In this document: positions 11,955 to 22,557 of the stretch, in pieces
Layout: each line of letters opens with the position of its first letter
Position numbering within the stretch: the stretch's first letter is position 1
From: Lingula anatina
Taxonomy: Eukaryota; Brachiopoda; Lingulata; Lingulida; Lingulidae
Direction: 5' to 3'
DNA: 39,080 nt
Assembly: GCF_001039355.2 (NCBI RefSeq)
Contig: NW_019773573.1
Coordinates: 43,263-82,342 of the forward strand
Made by a program: the position numbers and the translations under genes
Notes under the pieces: model-generated
The model's database searches: none
Told to the model about the DNA's origin: nothing
Seen by the model: only the letters and a program-made list of their open reading frames with translations

Positions 11955-12309
11955 CTGAAAATACAATAATTGTGTAATTAAAGTAGGATGTATCGAAGTA
12001 GGCCCTACTTGCAGGCCTTTATGCTAGGAGGTAGGCCTAACTTCAACCTAATTGGTTTTAAGATTTCGACTCGTAAAGTTATGTGCATTATTAGGGTCTA
12101 CATTCTCTATTAAGTCCAGGAGTTAGAACTGATTAAGTTTACATCAACATGTTACAGCAACTGCTACACGTCAGCGACATGTACATGAATATAAAGCAGC
12201 TACAAGTATGTAGGCTATACCAATTAAATGCTAGGAATAAATTGCGTTACAATTCGCTTTTCTGATTTTTGACCATAAAAATGCAGTATGACTTGACATA
12301 AGTTACCTT

Positions 12310-14651
12310 TCAAGCTTTATTGTTGAGCAGGTCTTGAAGCTCAGCGAGCTCCTCCTCGGACATCCCATCCAACTCATTGTCCAGTTGGTTACTTTCAGCG
12401 TCCTCGGTGTCCGCAAAGATATCGTGATTGAGCCGTTCTGAAATTAGGAGATGTTTGGTTGACCTGGGAGTATAAAACTTATGTGAGTAAAAGATATTTT
12501 TCTAATTTTACACATCGAAACACACGAACATTACTCCAATGAAATTTAAGTGGAAAAGATGCAAATGTATGTTAAATTTTTTTTTGCTAATTCAAGAGAC
12601 GTCGGATTGTCTCGGATGGTCCCCTTTTATTAGCGTAAGTTACCAGTAGGCGGCGGATAAAGGGTTAGCTTTGTAACACATCAGAGAATTAATGAAAGTA
12701 CTGGGGCATCCGAGGAATGTGCTCCTGCTACCATTGAAGGTACAAGTACTACTATTACCCCCCTCCCCCCCCCCCCAAAAAAAAAAGGTAAAGAGAGAGC
12801 GAGAGAGGCAGAACGAGAGAACCCCCCCCCCCCCGCCCACAACGTACCCTTCATATAACAGTTTATTTGTCCTAGCCTACCCTTTATTAGTATATTTGCC
12901 GTGATTTTGTTTTCTTTTTTTTTATTCCTCATTAACAACTTTCAGCTCAAAGTGAATAAATAAACGATGAGGACATAAAACTTACCCCCTAAGAGGTTAA
13001 CCTTAGTTTGGAAATTATCCAACTCCTCCTGGTCCACGTATCCATCCTCTAGAAAAAAAATTATTCAAGTTATTTAACAATAATTTTCAAATAATGTGTA
13101 AACAATTGTCACATTGAAATAAACATTCCAGGCACAATTTTATGGGAGATTGTCTAAAACTTGCAAACTTAACTTGAACTCCATACGTCTTTTTCGTGTT
13201 CATAAGGATAATGATCACTTTTTGGACAGAGGTTCATGCAGGTAATTTTTTTTAAAAACGAGGCAACATATGTAAGAAATTTGAAAGGAAAACAAGAAAA
13301 CCGATAAAAAATTAGTAAATCAACAAAGATGACAGGAAGAGGGGAGGGAATGACGTAATTCTTTTAACTTGGATAACTACTTTACCGTTAGCGTCGAGTT
13401 CCTCCATCGCTTCGGGATCCTTCACGTCGTGCAGTGATATCTTGCCGTCGCCATCCAAATCATTTAACATAAACTTGGAGTTGTTTTCCTGAAACGTACA
13501 TATTAGGAAAATTAAAACGCTAAGGAGACTGATATCAATGGAGAAATACTGAAAGAAATGAATGAGAAATAATTTTAATATCTCAAGGTGACACTTTGTC
13601 CATAGCATTTTCAAAAGCGATTAATTATAAATTGTGCCAGCGGAGACGAACGAAAGGAGATTGATGCAATGCATTAGGTGAGCTTCACAGCCGATTATGT
13701 TTTTTTCTCGTCGGGAGGGGGTGGGTGGGGTGGGGCTGTTACGTGTTCCCAAGCTTTGGAGCTACTTGTACAATCCCTCCTTCTTTCCAGTATATGTATT
13801 ACAAGGGACAAAACCAAGTAATTTTCCATCCCTGTGAACTGCATATTATAGTCTGAGTGAATATATCAGCATCTTCCACTTTCATTTGTTCGACAAGAAA
13901 AATAAATTTAAAGAAAATTCTTGTGTACCCGACAGTCGCAACCATGTCTCCGCCTTTAGCAAAAATCGCCAGAGCAGTCATTTTTTATGGCAGGAAACGT
14001 TTTCCATTTCGGAATTATGGAGTTTTTTTAAGGGTAGCGGTTTGGAAAAGCAGTTTTATCCAACAAACGCCTGCAAGGGGTAGGCCCCTATACTAGTAAG
14101 TCTGAATAGATTAAATTCTCTTCTCCCCACTACCCCCCTCCCTTTACCCTGTCTCAATTCAAAACCAATCATAAATATCTGTGAGTACTTACGTCTCCGG
14201 CTACTGCGACCGCAGCTTTAATTGCCTTGTAAGTTTTGACAACTCTAACCACCCTCCTCACTACTCTAACGGCCCTGGAAACATGCATACACTGTATATT
14301 GCAACCGTTGATATCGTTTGATTAACAAATAAATGTATCGAATAAAGAAACAAATTGATTATCTATCAATTTGTGACGAAAAATGAAAAAAGGTAGGTTT
14401 TAGCCAAAGTTGTTTATCTATTATAATTTGTAAATGATATGCTTAATAAATTCAGATTTTATGGCTAGCTGTAACAACAAAAGAAGTTATTTTTGTCTTG
14501 CACTCAAATAAATGCTTTGAGTTTTTTGTTTTGTCGTATATTGAAATATGTTTTACCTTCTCCAGACTCTTCGAAGTCGCCAACTTTCTCCATCCTGTGG
14601 CATAAGGGCCACGAAAAATATCAGAGCAAAAAGACAAAATGCCAACTTCAT
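12310..14651 (-). CDS. secreted cationic-peptide precursor with two EF-hands (candidate host-defence peptide)
   Basis: Coding exons in order: 14651-14557, 14274-14193, 13488-13386, 13048-12986, 12437-12310 (TGA). All phases fit, 156 residues. Residues 1-23 look like a signal peptide (MKLAFCLFALIFF...), cut probably after GES. Residues 24-58 begin WRLRRVWRR and continue with V/R alternation: 12 Arg/Lys, no acid, positive residues spaced 3-4 apart as in an amphipathic helix. Residues 60-156 carry about 30 Asp/Glu against 6 Lys/Arg. EF-hand loop 1 is residues 69-80 (DLDGDGKISLHD), loop 2 is 91-102 (DANEDGYVDQEE); both have the right ligand residues, and an intron splits loop 2. The tail ends in an acidic helix, EEELAELQDLLNNKA. 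Signal, cationic peptide, acidic pro-piece is the plan of several animal antimicrobial peptides; an EF-hand pro-piece is not one I know. Antimicrobial function is inferred from charge and layout only. Confidence 0.85.
12755..12835. repeat. poly-C / poly-A and GA-rich low-complexity block
   Basis: C-runs at 12759-12776 and 12822-12834, with poly-A and GAGA between, inside the last coding intron of the cationic/EF-hand gene. Copy 2 lacks this block (about 12675-12930). Open frames here are low-complexity artefacts. Confidence 0.85.
13713..13735 (+). other. potential G-quadruplex in intron of EF-hand gene copy 1
   Basis: Five runs of three to five G separated by single bases (GGGAGGGGGTGGGTGGGG and on). 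It is on the plus strand, the template strand for this gene, in the intron between the cationic exon and the first EF-hand exon. The same motif is at 23710-23733 in copy 2. Confidence 0.6.
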
Positions 14652-15034
14652 GATGATCTTCGATATCTGAAAAAGTATTGACTTAACATGTATTCTTCGA
14701 GTTTATATGATTTGAAGGATAAAATTACACACCAAATAATTTTTGCTGCAATTCAAATGTACCCTCCCCCCCAAAAAAATCCAACTAGGCCATTGGTGCT
14801 GATTTAATTGAAAATCTTTAAAAAATCAGAATAAGGAGATTACAACATATAAAAAAAAAACGATCAATGTCACTGAATAAGGCCTAAGCAGACATTTTTT
14901 CAATCTGTAATGAAAGACACCAGTCTTTCTGGTATAAGAAACACAAATTCTTCACCTTTTGAACTGTTTCCTATTTTTAAAACGGCATCTATTATATCAT
15001 CTTTATATGCAGACACTGTGTGGGTCTTTGAGTG

Positions 15035-15330
15035 GTTTGATCACTGTGTCTGTCCGTGTTATTGCTGTCGCCATCCGAAACATCAGTCCCCGTAACTGCC
15101 AAACCATATTTTTGCTTTTCTTACATTGAGTGGCTTTGTTTGGTTAAAAGGGTTGCTCGCGAAAATCAGCATGATCGGATTGTACTTACAAACGTCACTG
15201 ATTTTTAACGTGTAACCCATAAGTGCCAAACCGTATTTTTTTCATTTTTCTTCAAATTTGCTGAGTGGCTTTGAAGTTTAATGAGGCATGTTCCTTCCGA
15301 AAATCAACACGTATGGTTTATGAAAGTAAT
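15035..15330 (+). repeat. dispersed repeat family, two tandem units
   Basis: Two related units, each with a 'not-C CATAAnT...CCAAACCGTATTTTT' type start and the core GAGTGGCTTTG, about 150 bases apart. The same family, with three units, is at 37555-38160, and the sequences before and after the units also match there. It sits in intron 1 of the cationic/EF-hand gene. No coding frame. Confidence 0.7.
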
Positions 15331-15598
15331 GCAATTTTATGTTATGTTATATTATCTTATGTTATGCTATGTTGTGTTATTTATTTGTTTGTAAATAATA
15401 TAACAATGTGATTTTCTGTTTCGTGTCCGTGTATTTGTCAGCTTTGCTGCCTGATCTTTTATCTCTTTTGGCAAATAGTTAATAGCCTTTTTAAAATCGT
15501 TCTAAGATACATTAAAATCAGGCGGAACAATAGGCCTACGGTACTGTTGAATATATGCAGGATTGATTCTTTAAATAATGTTAAAGAAACGATCTTAC

Positions 15599-15672
15599 CT
15601 TAGCAAATCAAGATGGCCTAGAGAGCGGTAAATCGTATTGGCAGATCCTACAGTCGCAGAGAACCACAGTAT
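15599..15672 (-). other. 5' UTR exon of the cationic/EF-hand gene
   Basis: Downstream of the TATA box the minus strand runs to CTAAG at 15599, then a clean GTAAGA donor (15598). The matching acceptor is TTTTTCAG before 14666, leaving 15 bases of UTR before ATG. The exon start near 15672 is estimated from the TATA position. The 0.9-kb intron holds a repeat (15035-15330). Confidence 0.6.
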
Positions 15673-15695
15673 GTGGAATGGTTTCCGTCCACCAA

Positions 15696-15702
15696 CTTTA
15701 TA
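15696..15702 (-). promoter_or_regulatory. TATA box of the cationic/EF-hand gene
   Basis: TATAAAG on the minus strand, about 100 bases upstream of the donor of the non-coding first exon. About 85 bases further upstream (15788-15797) is GGGACTTGCC, one mismatch from a kB consensus; its function is only a guess. Confidence 0.6.
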
Positions 15703-16440
15703 CTGTAAAAGTCGTGACTTTCTCAAACTTATCTGATCAGGAGAGCAGTGCCACTCCACGATTCCTTTGTTATATTTCCAGAAAAATGGGACTTGCCTCT
15801 TTCACAGAAGCAGGTCAAACTGATAAGACTATTGATTGCTGGGAATCATAAATTCTCTGAATAATACGGACAACTGAATTTCGAATAAACTGTGTAGAGC
15901 ATTATCAAGGTCATATCGTAGACACGATGCGCCAGTGTTATTTTCCATTTTAGATTTATTTTGATGACCAGGCAATTGACGACTGGGAAAGAAGGAGGAC
16001 ATCAGAAAACGTGACTCCGTTGCGTTTTAATTTTTAACAGATGTTTATAGCAATGAGAATACAAATGTATTAGGTCTTTGTCGTCGAAATTCTGGTATCA
16101 GCGAAGTAATACAATTTGATATATCATAAATAATTGAGAGTGACACTGTTTAAAATTAACCAGTACAAAATAAGATTTTCATTAGTTATTCTTATTCTCT
16201 ACTTTAAGCTACTTCGCTACTGTCCAGCGAGAATTTTTACATGGAATCTATGAATACTGAGTACTGGATGGCATTAATGACATCTTTTTTAAAAGTGTCA
16301 TCATGAGTCATGAAATCCATGTGAGACTCGTAAGGGGTCGAACTTCTGTTCCGAAAACGGACACTGACCACAAGACCATCAAGTCAGTGTCTAGAAGCGG
16401 ATGGGATTAAAAGAGGAGGTATAAGAGAAATGCAGGGGGT
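15703..16440. other. upstream region of the cationic/EF-hand gene
   Basis: Apart from the kB-like site at 15788-15797 I see no gene, repeat or RNA here. The sequence is moderately AT-rich, without long open frames. Confidence 0.5.
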
Positions 16441-16469
16441 GGTATCCGCCTTAAAATTGACCCATCTTA

Positions 16470-18060
16470 TGTAAGAAAACTAATTTTTTACCCCAACAAC
16501 CGAGATAAAATAAGTTTTAGTACAGGTAACAGTGAATATTATGTTACATACATTTCATGCATAAATACAGTTATTTTATACCTGATCTATTTTGAAGATA
16601 TCGGCGACACTGAGAAGATAAAAGATTACCGTGAATGCAATATTCCTAGAATAAAAACAACTGTTACATTTGCATTTTGACTCACCTTGTGGGGAGTATT
16701 GTCAAGGTAATGGGGGAATCCGCTGCTCGACTTCGATGGGCCTTTAGTTCAGTTCAGTTTAGTTTAGTTTTGTTTTGTTACCCCCGCCAGGGAAATTTAG
16801 GTATTCATCTCCGTTTGTCACTTTTCTTCTTTTTTGTGGTCTTTTCTTTGTCACCAGCCTAACTGTAAAAGTTACGGATGAATTTGGAATTTGGATGAAT
16901 TTGGATTTTGAATGTTTCAGAATAGGTATTAAATGGGCTAGCGTAAAAGGAGCACGGGCATTTATAAGTAATACACGAAAAGAATTTACTGTTAAATATA
17001 GACTCAATGGGTTGGAAAAATTGCTCTGTTTTGTCTTCGGGGTTAGTAGGCGAAATTTCCATTTGTGATCTCGAGCTGCGGATTTGTGATTTGTGAAGGA
17101 CTGGTTCGGCGTCCCCCCCCCCCCCCCAATCTTCAATTGCCTGAAGACCCAGAAGACGGCCTCAATCCGCCCCTGCATCTTATATAAGAGAACTATCTTT
17201 TACCCCAACAACCGAGACAAAAAGGTTTTAGTGACAGTTGACGGTGAATATTATATAACATATATTTCATCCAAAAATGCGTTTATTTTATACCTGATCT
17301 ATTTTGAAGACATCGCCGACACTGAGAATATAAAAGATTACCGTGAATGCAATAATTCTAGAATAAAAACAACTGTTACATTTGTATTTTGTCTCTCCTT
17401 GTGAGGAGTATTGCCAAGGTCATAGGGAAATCCGCTGCTCGACTTCGATGCGCTTTCAGTTTAGTTTAGTTAAGTTACGTTACCCCCGCCCTTGGACATA
17501 ATAACGGAATTTTGTCCATGCCCCGCCATGGAGTTTAGGTATTCACCTCCGTTATTCCATTTTTTTCTTCTGTTTTTTTTTTTTATTTTGTTTGTCACCC
17601 GCTTAACTCTAAAAGTTAGGGATATATTTTTTTCAAAGTTTCAGGATAGGTTTTAAATAGGCCAACTTAAAAGGAGCACAGGATTTTGAAAGTGATAAAC
17701 GAAAACAATTTTACTGTTATATGTAGACTCACTGGGTTGAAATATAGCTTTGTTTCAGTGAATATAGTGTATAATAAATTTCATGCATAGATACGTTTAT
17801 TTCATACCTGATCTACTTTGAAGACATCGGCGACACTGAGAAGATAAAAGATTACCGTGAATTCAATATTCTTAGAATAAAAACAACTTTTATATTTGTA
17901 TTTTGTCTCACCTTGTGAGGGGCATTACCAAGGCCATGGGGGAATCCGCTGCTCGACTTCGATGTGCTTTTAGTTTAGTTTGTTAGGTGGGTAGGCCTGT
18001 TATTGGCGAAATTCCCGTTTGCAATCTTTAGCTTTGGATTTGTGATCGCGTTTGAGTTAA
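16470..18060 (+). repeat. three degenerate copies of a roughly 0.6-0.7-kb repeat in tandem
   Basis: Blocks at about 16470-17110, 17180-17750 and 17752-18060 share, in order, CTGATCTATTTTGAAGA, CGACACTGAGAA, AAAGATTACCGTGAAT, GGAATCCGCTGCTCGACTTC (or one change) and, in the first two, CGCCAnGG...TTTAGGTATTCA and a CTCAnTGGGTTG block. Divergence is about 5-15 %. No conserved frame runs through the copies. Poly-C (17111-17126) and poly-G (18151-18164) tracts occur at the edges. It is probably transposon-derived. Confidence 0.75.
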
Positions 18061-18064
18061 ACTT

Positions 18065-19414
18065 TGATTTTTATGGTACAAACAATTTTTATTAGAATGG
18101 ATAATTACTACTACGAGAAAGGGTGTCCCCAAAGATACCCCTGAAAGAGGGGGGGGGGGGGGGCACAGGAAATTGTGCGTCCTGGATTCGCTACTGCTTT
18201 AAAATGTGTCTAGATGAAGTTAAGAATCACTTTAAAAAGCCCAATTGCAAGTTGCAAGTGCTTTAACCATATATCACTGAAAGTGGGCCATATTTGCCGT
18301 TTTGTACAAATCATCCTATCCCTTTTGGAGCCTCAATTCAAATCACGTGTTCATCCAATGAATACTCTGTGCAACGTGTATATTTCAGTTCGGTTAAAAC
18401 ATCGGAACAGAAAAATATTTGCAACGAAGTATTTTTGCTGAAAGTTTCCGCATGTTCGTGTAAACTAAGCATACTACAGTCACTAACGCGAGTGAAAAGT
18501 GGCAAAATGAGTTCATTTGATTGCTAATTGAGTGTATTAACAAACGCTGAAAAACATCTATGCAAACTTCCCCAGTTATTTGTGAGGAGGGCTACCAAGG
18601 ATAAGGGAATATCCGAAATGAAGATTAGACCCGTTTTATTTTAGAGAATTTTATGCTTATCGTGATTATATAAAATGACTTTGCTGGGAATGATTGGTTT
18701 TGGCTGTTCTCGGCGTATGGAAGTTAATGATATTAACCTAAGGTCCGTAACGTTTATAAGTGTACCGTGCTATTGATGCTTCATCTACCCTTTGACATCT
18801 CTCGTCGTTAACTGTCAGTACCATCATAAATGTTCCTGACATCATCAATATTTCATAAACTAGCTCAGTTATGGTTAACATAGACGCTAAGTATTCGTCG
18901 ATATCCTCTATACTTGTCTCCTTAAAAATTCGATGAAACGGATGTCATTTGAAATGTGAGGTCGTTTTCGATGAGATATGTGAGACGGAATTTCCCTGAG
19001 TGAAATTGTATCTCAAAACTAAGTCTCAAATTCCTATATACAGAGCGTTGATTTATCACTCATCCTTGTGTTAGTGGTACACACTGAAATCACAATTCAC
19101 CTCTTTATCAACGGTCACTGATTCTCAATATATATGTCTATTGACCATATAAACTATTAAAAGAGGGCGGAAGGTTTGTTTGTCCAAGTGGAACTTAGCT
19201 TACATCAGTCTAGCAACTTAAAATCACTGAAAAATTTATTACTAAATTTATCTGTTTTGTCAAAAAACAAACAAACAAAAATGGACAAAATTTGAAATCT
19301 TTGATACTGTCGCTCTCAGCACCATCTCACATTCTCCAATTCATCTATTTTATTTTCTTCTGCTGTTGAAAATCTGCAACTTTGCAGGAAGCGAGTATGA
19401 TGTCTATCGTCTCA
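18065..19414. other. no recognised gene
   Basis: The plus strand at 18294-18527 has an open frame of 77 codons with several Cys and a phrase like PFGASIQITCSSNEYSV that vaguely recalls an Ig strand, but there is no splice support and I do not claim it. The rest holds nothing I recognise. Confidence 0.4.
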
Positions 19415-19540
19415 GAAGTGATGCCCAAATATTTTTCGCTTTGGATTTTAACGACTTCATACATGTAACTTAATTTGCCTACCAGTAGGCCTACACTGCA
19501 AAGTGGATAGTTAAAAGATAAAAGAAACAAGCAAAATAGC
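19415..19540 (-). pseudogene. relic of a third EF-hand gene copy (3' flank only)
   Basis: The string GTGATGCCCAAATATTT, then a GACTTCAT block and a GCAAAGTGGAT block match the sequences just beyond the 3' ends of copy 1 (11515-11640) and copy 2 (21838-21935). No coding exon follows at higher coordinates, so only the far 3' flank of a former tandem copy seems to remain. It could also be a dispersed repeat that happens to lie beside both genes. Confidence 0.45.
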
Positions 19541-20383
19541 AGAGAGAAAAAAAGCTAAGAGAGAACACTATAGTCAGCCACTACATCACACGCCTACTCC
19601 TTCGGCAATGTTTCAGCAATGTTAAACCAGTGGTATGCATTTCTTCTTTGCTGTTTTTATGGTTGAGCCTGTAACTTAAATAAAATGATTTGCTAGTTTT
19701 TTTAATATATTGTTTTCAGTATTGTCAAATAGTAATACAGTATACAAAAAATTACATTTTAACTGCTTGGCTTGTATTGATTTTTTAAAATTTCAGTTAT
19801 GCTGCTGGGAGGATATTTTTGTAGAGAATTTGCTTTTAAAGAATCTAAAAAATTAAAATATAGGTTTAACAAATAGGACATAACAAAGACATCTCAGGAC
19901 ATAACAAAGACATCTATTGTAATGTAAAATATGACTGAATTCTTTTCTCACTTTAATTGCTTTTTTATGATTCATTTCAGTTTAACAAGTGGGGCGAGAG
20001 GCAGAGAAAAGAAATTTCGTTTCAAGGCCTTTCACTGCCAGCTCCATCAAAATGGCACCTACATCAATTCTGATTGCACTGGAGCCCCCACCTTCTGTGA
20101 ATGTACGAGCACGCACTTTCCTCACTCCGCCAAACTGCTTTAAGAGTTCCATACTATGTAGCATGGGAAGAGGAAGGCAGAGGACGAAGAGAACCACATA
20201 TTCAAAATGCCATAACAAAAACTTAATCAGTACATGAATATATTTGCAAGAAGTGCAACGAAGAGCATAAGGCACCAGCACAAATTGGTAGACTGGTACT
20301 GCTCTGAGACAGACATTGCATATATACTGTATATACATACTGTAAAAACAGTGTTTAGCATTTAAATACATACAACACACGTT

Positions 20384-21556
20384 AGGCACCTATACGCATT
20401 TAGAAATCTGAGTAAATGCTAAACACGTATAGCTTTTCAAGCGTTTCACAGAAGAAAAAGCTCGACACGTTGGCAGTGTTACACTTTTAGCTATGTGTTT
20501 AGCTTCACCGGCATATGATTCTATAACAAGTTTATCACAAGCTAAGCACATTGGCTTAACACTTCCCCTTGTAAACATATGGAGCTGTTGGAGGCGTGAA
20601 GCAGCCTGCTCAAACGCGTTGTTTTCTTCCTTGCAGTAGCGTGTGATTATTTAAAATAGGCCTATTAAGTAATAATCCAAATAACAAATAACTTTTTCGC
20701 GACGTTATCAGCTGGTTACATGATGGTGATGGTATAGAATAACGTCATGGTAACGTTATGGGTGTTTTTAACTCCATGCAAAATGATGCCCCTGCAGTTT
20801 TATTAGCGTTTTATAACATTCTGGAAAAACATTATTTAATGTTTTGAAAACCTTTTTTTATAAATAACCAAAACACGTCTTATTCTGTATGAACTACAGT
20901 TAGCGGTTAATTCCAAAATGGGCTTGAGGTTAGTCGGCGACTAGAGCGGTGCGATTTGTTAAATATTCGGACTATCGTTACCAAAATAACCAGCATGCGA
21001 TGAAAGCTTACATAATCCATTATAATGAATACCCCACCATCATCCTGATGTTCTATTGTTCATTACTTTCGGAAAAAATAACTGAACATCAATACCGTAA
21101 TGCATTTTATCAAAATATGAAAAAAAATGTTTTAAAGTAAAAGTGATAGTTGTTTCGTGTCTTTAGTAAACTAGTGAATTTTCCTAACTTGTTTTTCAGA
21201 AATAAACTTCCTCGCAAGGTCAGCTAACACAAGGATGAATAAGTCCCGCTGTAAAGATGATGGCGTCAAGTCAACTATGTTGACAGTTCACGGTACCCTG
21301 TTATAGATGGAGATAGCTATAGCAGTTAAAGGTGACCGTGTCTTCGCGCGTGTGTGTGTGTGTGTGTGTGAGACTGAAACAGTTGAAAACATTATTAACT
21401 TTAAAGTTAAACAAATACACCCTACATTTATTAGGCGTCAAACACGTCATTGAAGCGTGTAACATGTTAATAGGCTAAACGTGCTTAGGTGTTAAACGCG
21501 TGAAAAAAATGAGACAAAACAGGCGTTTAGAAATGTGTTTCAGAGCTTTTTACAAT

Positions 21557-21560
<4 letters not shown>
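20384..21560. other. unresolved region, possibly transposon-derived
   Basis: Both ends (20384-20560 and 21430-21560) are rich in related words such as AAACACGT, TTTAGC, GCGTTT and AAAAAGCTC in opposite orientations, as in elements with subterminal repeats. On the minus strand 20649-20390 is open for about 85 codons (contains NAFEQAASRLQQL and MCLACDKL). I do not recognise it. No clean terminal repeats or target duplication were found. Confidence 0.3.
21345..21371. repeat. (GT)n microsatellite
   Basis: About 11 GT units preceded by CGCGCG. Confidence 0.9.
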
Positions 21561-21633
<73 letters not shown>

Positions 21634-21690
21634 AAAAAAGTATATATACACTTAAAAAAAAAAAAAATATATATATATATATATATATTA
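21559..21690. repeat. long (AT)n microsatellite with poly-A interruption
   Basis: About 35 AT units, then GTAAAAAAAGTATATATACACTT-type spacer, a run of A and about 12 more AT units. A (TTTC)n stretch follows at about 21748-21768. This lies just 3' of the second EF-hand gene copy. Confidence 0.95.
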
Positions 21691-21964
21691 ACTCCTATTT
21701 TCTTAATCTAAACCTTTCTTCTCCTTATTTCTTTTTAACCTAAACATTTCTTTCTTTCTTTCTTTCTAGGTCTCTTTTTTACTTTCTTTCATATCCACTG
21801 TCTTAATTTTCCTTTCTTACTGTCTTTATAAATGGATGGTCGGTTATGCCCAAATATTTTACTTTCGCTTTTTGGATATAACGACTTCGTAACTTTATTA
21901 TCCTACTTTTAGACCTATACTGCAAAGTGGATTGTGAGAAAAGAAAACAAACAAACAAAAAATT

Positions 21965-22225
21965 CAACACTAGCATGATTTTATTCAAAACAAAGGGCAC
22001 GTAAACGGAAGTCATACAGTGATGGCAAAATGTCGCATTCAAAATGATTAAAAAACTGACACTTTGAATTTTTACGTAAGTTCTCGTGTACCGGCCAGTA
22101 AAGGCAGTTCTCTTGTACACGTTCAGGATTTCCTGTAAGAATGGGTAACACGATATCAAGAGGAATACTTTTCAATGATTGGTTGCTAACGGATTCGCCC
22201 GTGTTTTGGCATGCTGTATTTGGCC
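21965..22225 (-). other. 3' UTR exon with polyadenylation signal, EF-hand gene copy 2
   Basis: A TTTTCAG acceptor opens the exon at 22225; the donor is TGAAAG|GTGATT (exon end 22555). AATAAA lies at 21985-21980 on the minus strand. This matches copy 1. Confidence 0.55.
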
Positions 22226-22557
22226 CTGAAAATAAATAAACTGTGTTATTCAAATAAGATGTACCGTAGTAGGCCACGGTTTAGATATAACTTTAACCTG
22301 ATTGTTTTTTTAGTTTTAGACTCGTTAAGTTACGTGCATTATTGGGGCCTACATTTTTATTAAGTCCATGATTAGAACAGACCACGTTTTCATCAACACC
22401 TTACAGAGCAACTGCTACATGCCAGCTACTTATACATGTATAAAAAGTAGTTACAATTATGCATACCAATTAATGCTAGGTATTAAAAGGGTTACATTTT
22501 ATTTTTCTAATAAAGAAAACGCTATGTCTTGACATTAAATACGTCTATAATCACCTT

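Noticed and set aside
12640-12938. Overlapping Gly- and Pro-rich frames on both strands
   Set aside because: Translations of C-runs and GA repeats in an intron; absent from the second gene copy.
13312-13614. Alternative N-terminus reading through the intron into EF-hand 1 (also at 23225-23749)
   Set aside because: The upstream part is hydrophobic and open in both copies, but the copies are recent duplicates and a good acceptor (TTTCAG) lies just before the exon, so intron retention is not needed.
16759-17178. 139-codon minus-strand frame
   Set aside because: It runs through the tandem 0.6-kb repeat and a poly-C tract (poly-Gly in translation), and the other repeat copies do not keep the frame.
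18294-18527. Ig-like looking frame, 77 codons
   Set aside because: Only a vague resemblance around one Cys, no second Cys-Trp framework and no splice sites.
19982-20389. 135-codon minus-strand and 82-codon plus-strand frames overlapping each other
   Set aside because: No recognisable motif on either strand; low-complexity hydrophobic composition on the minus strand.
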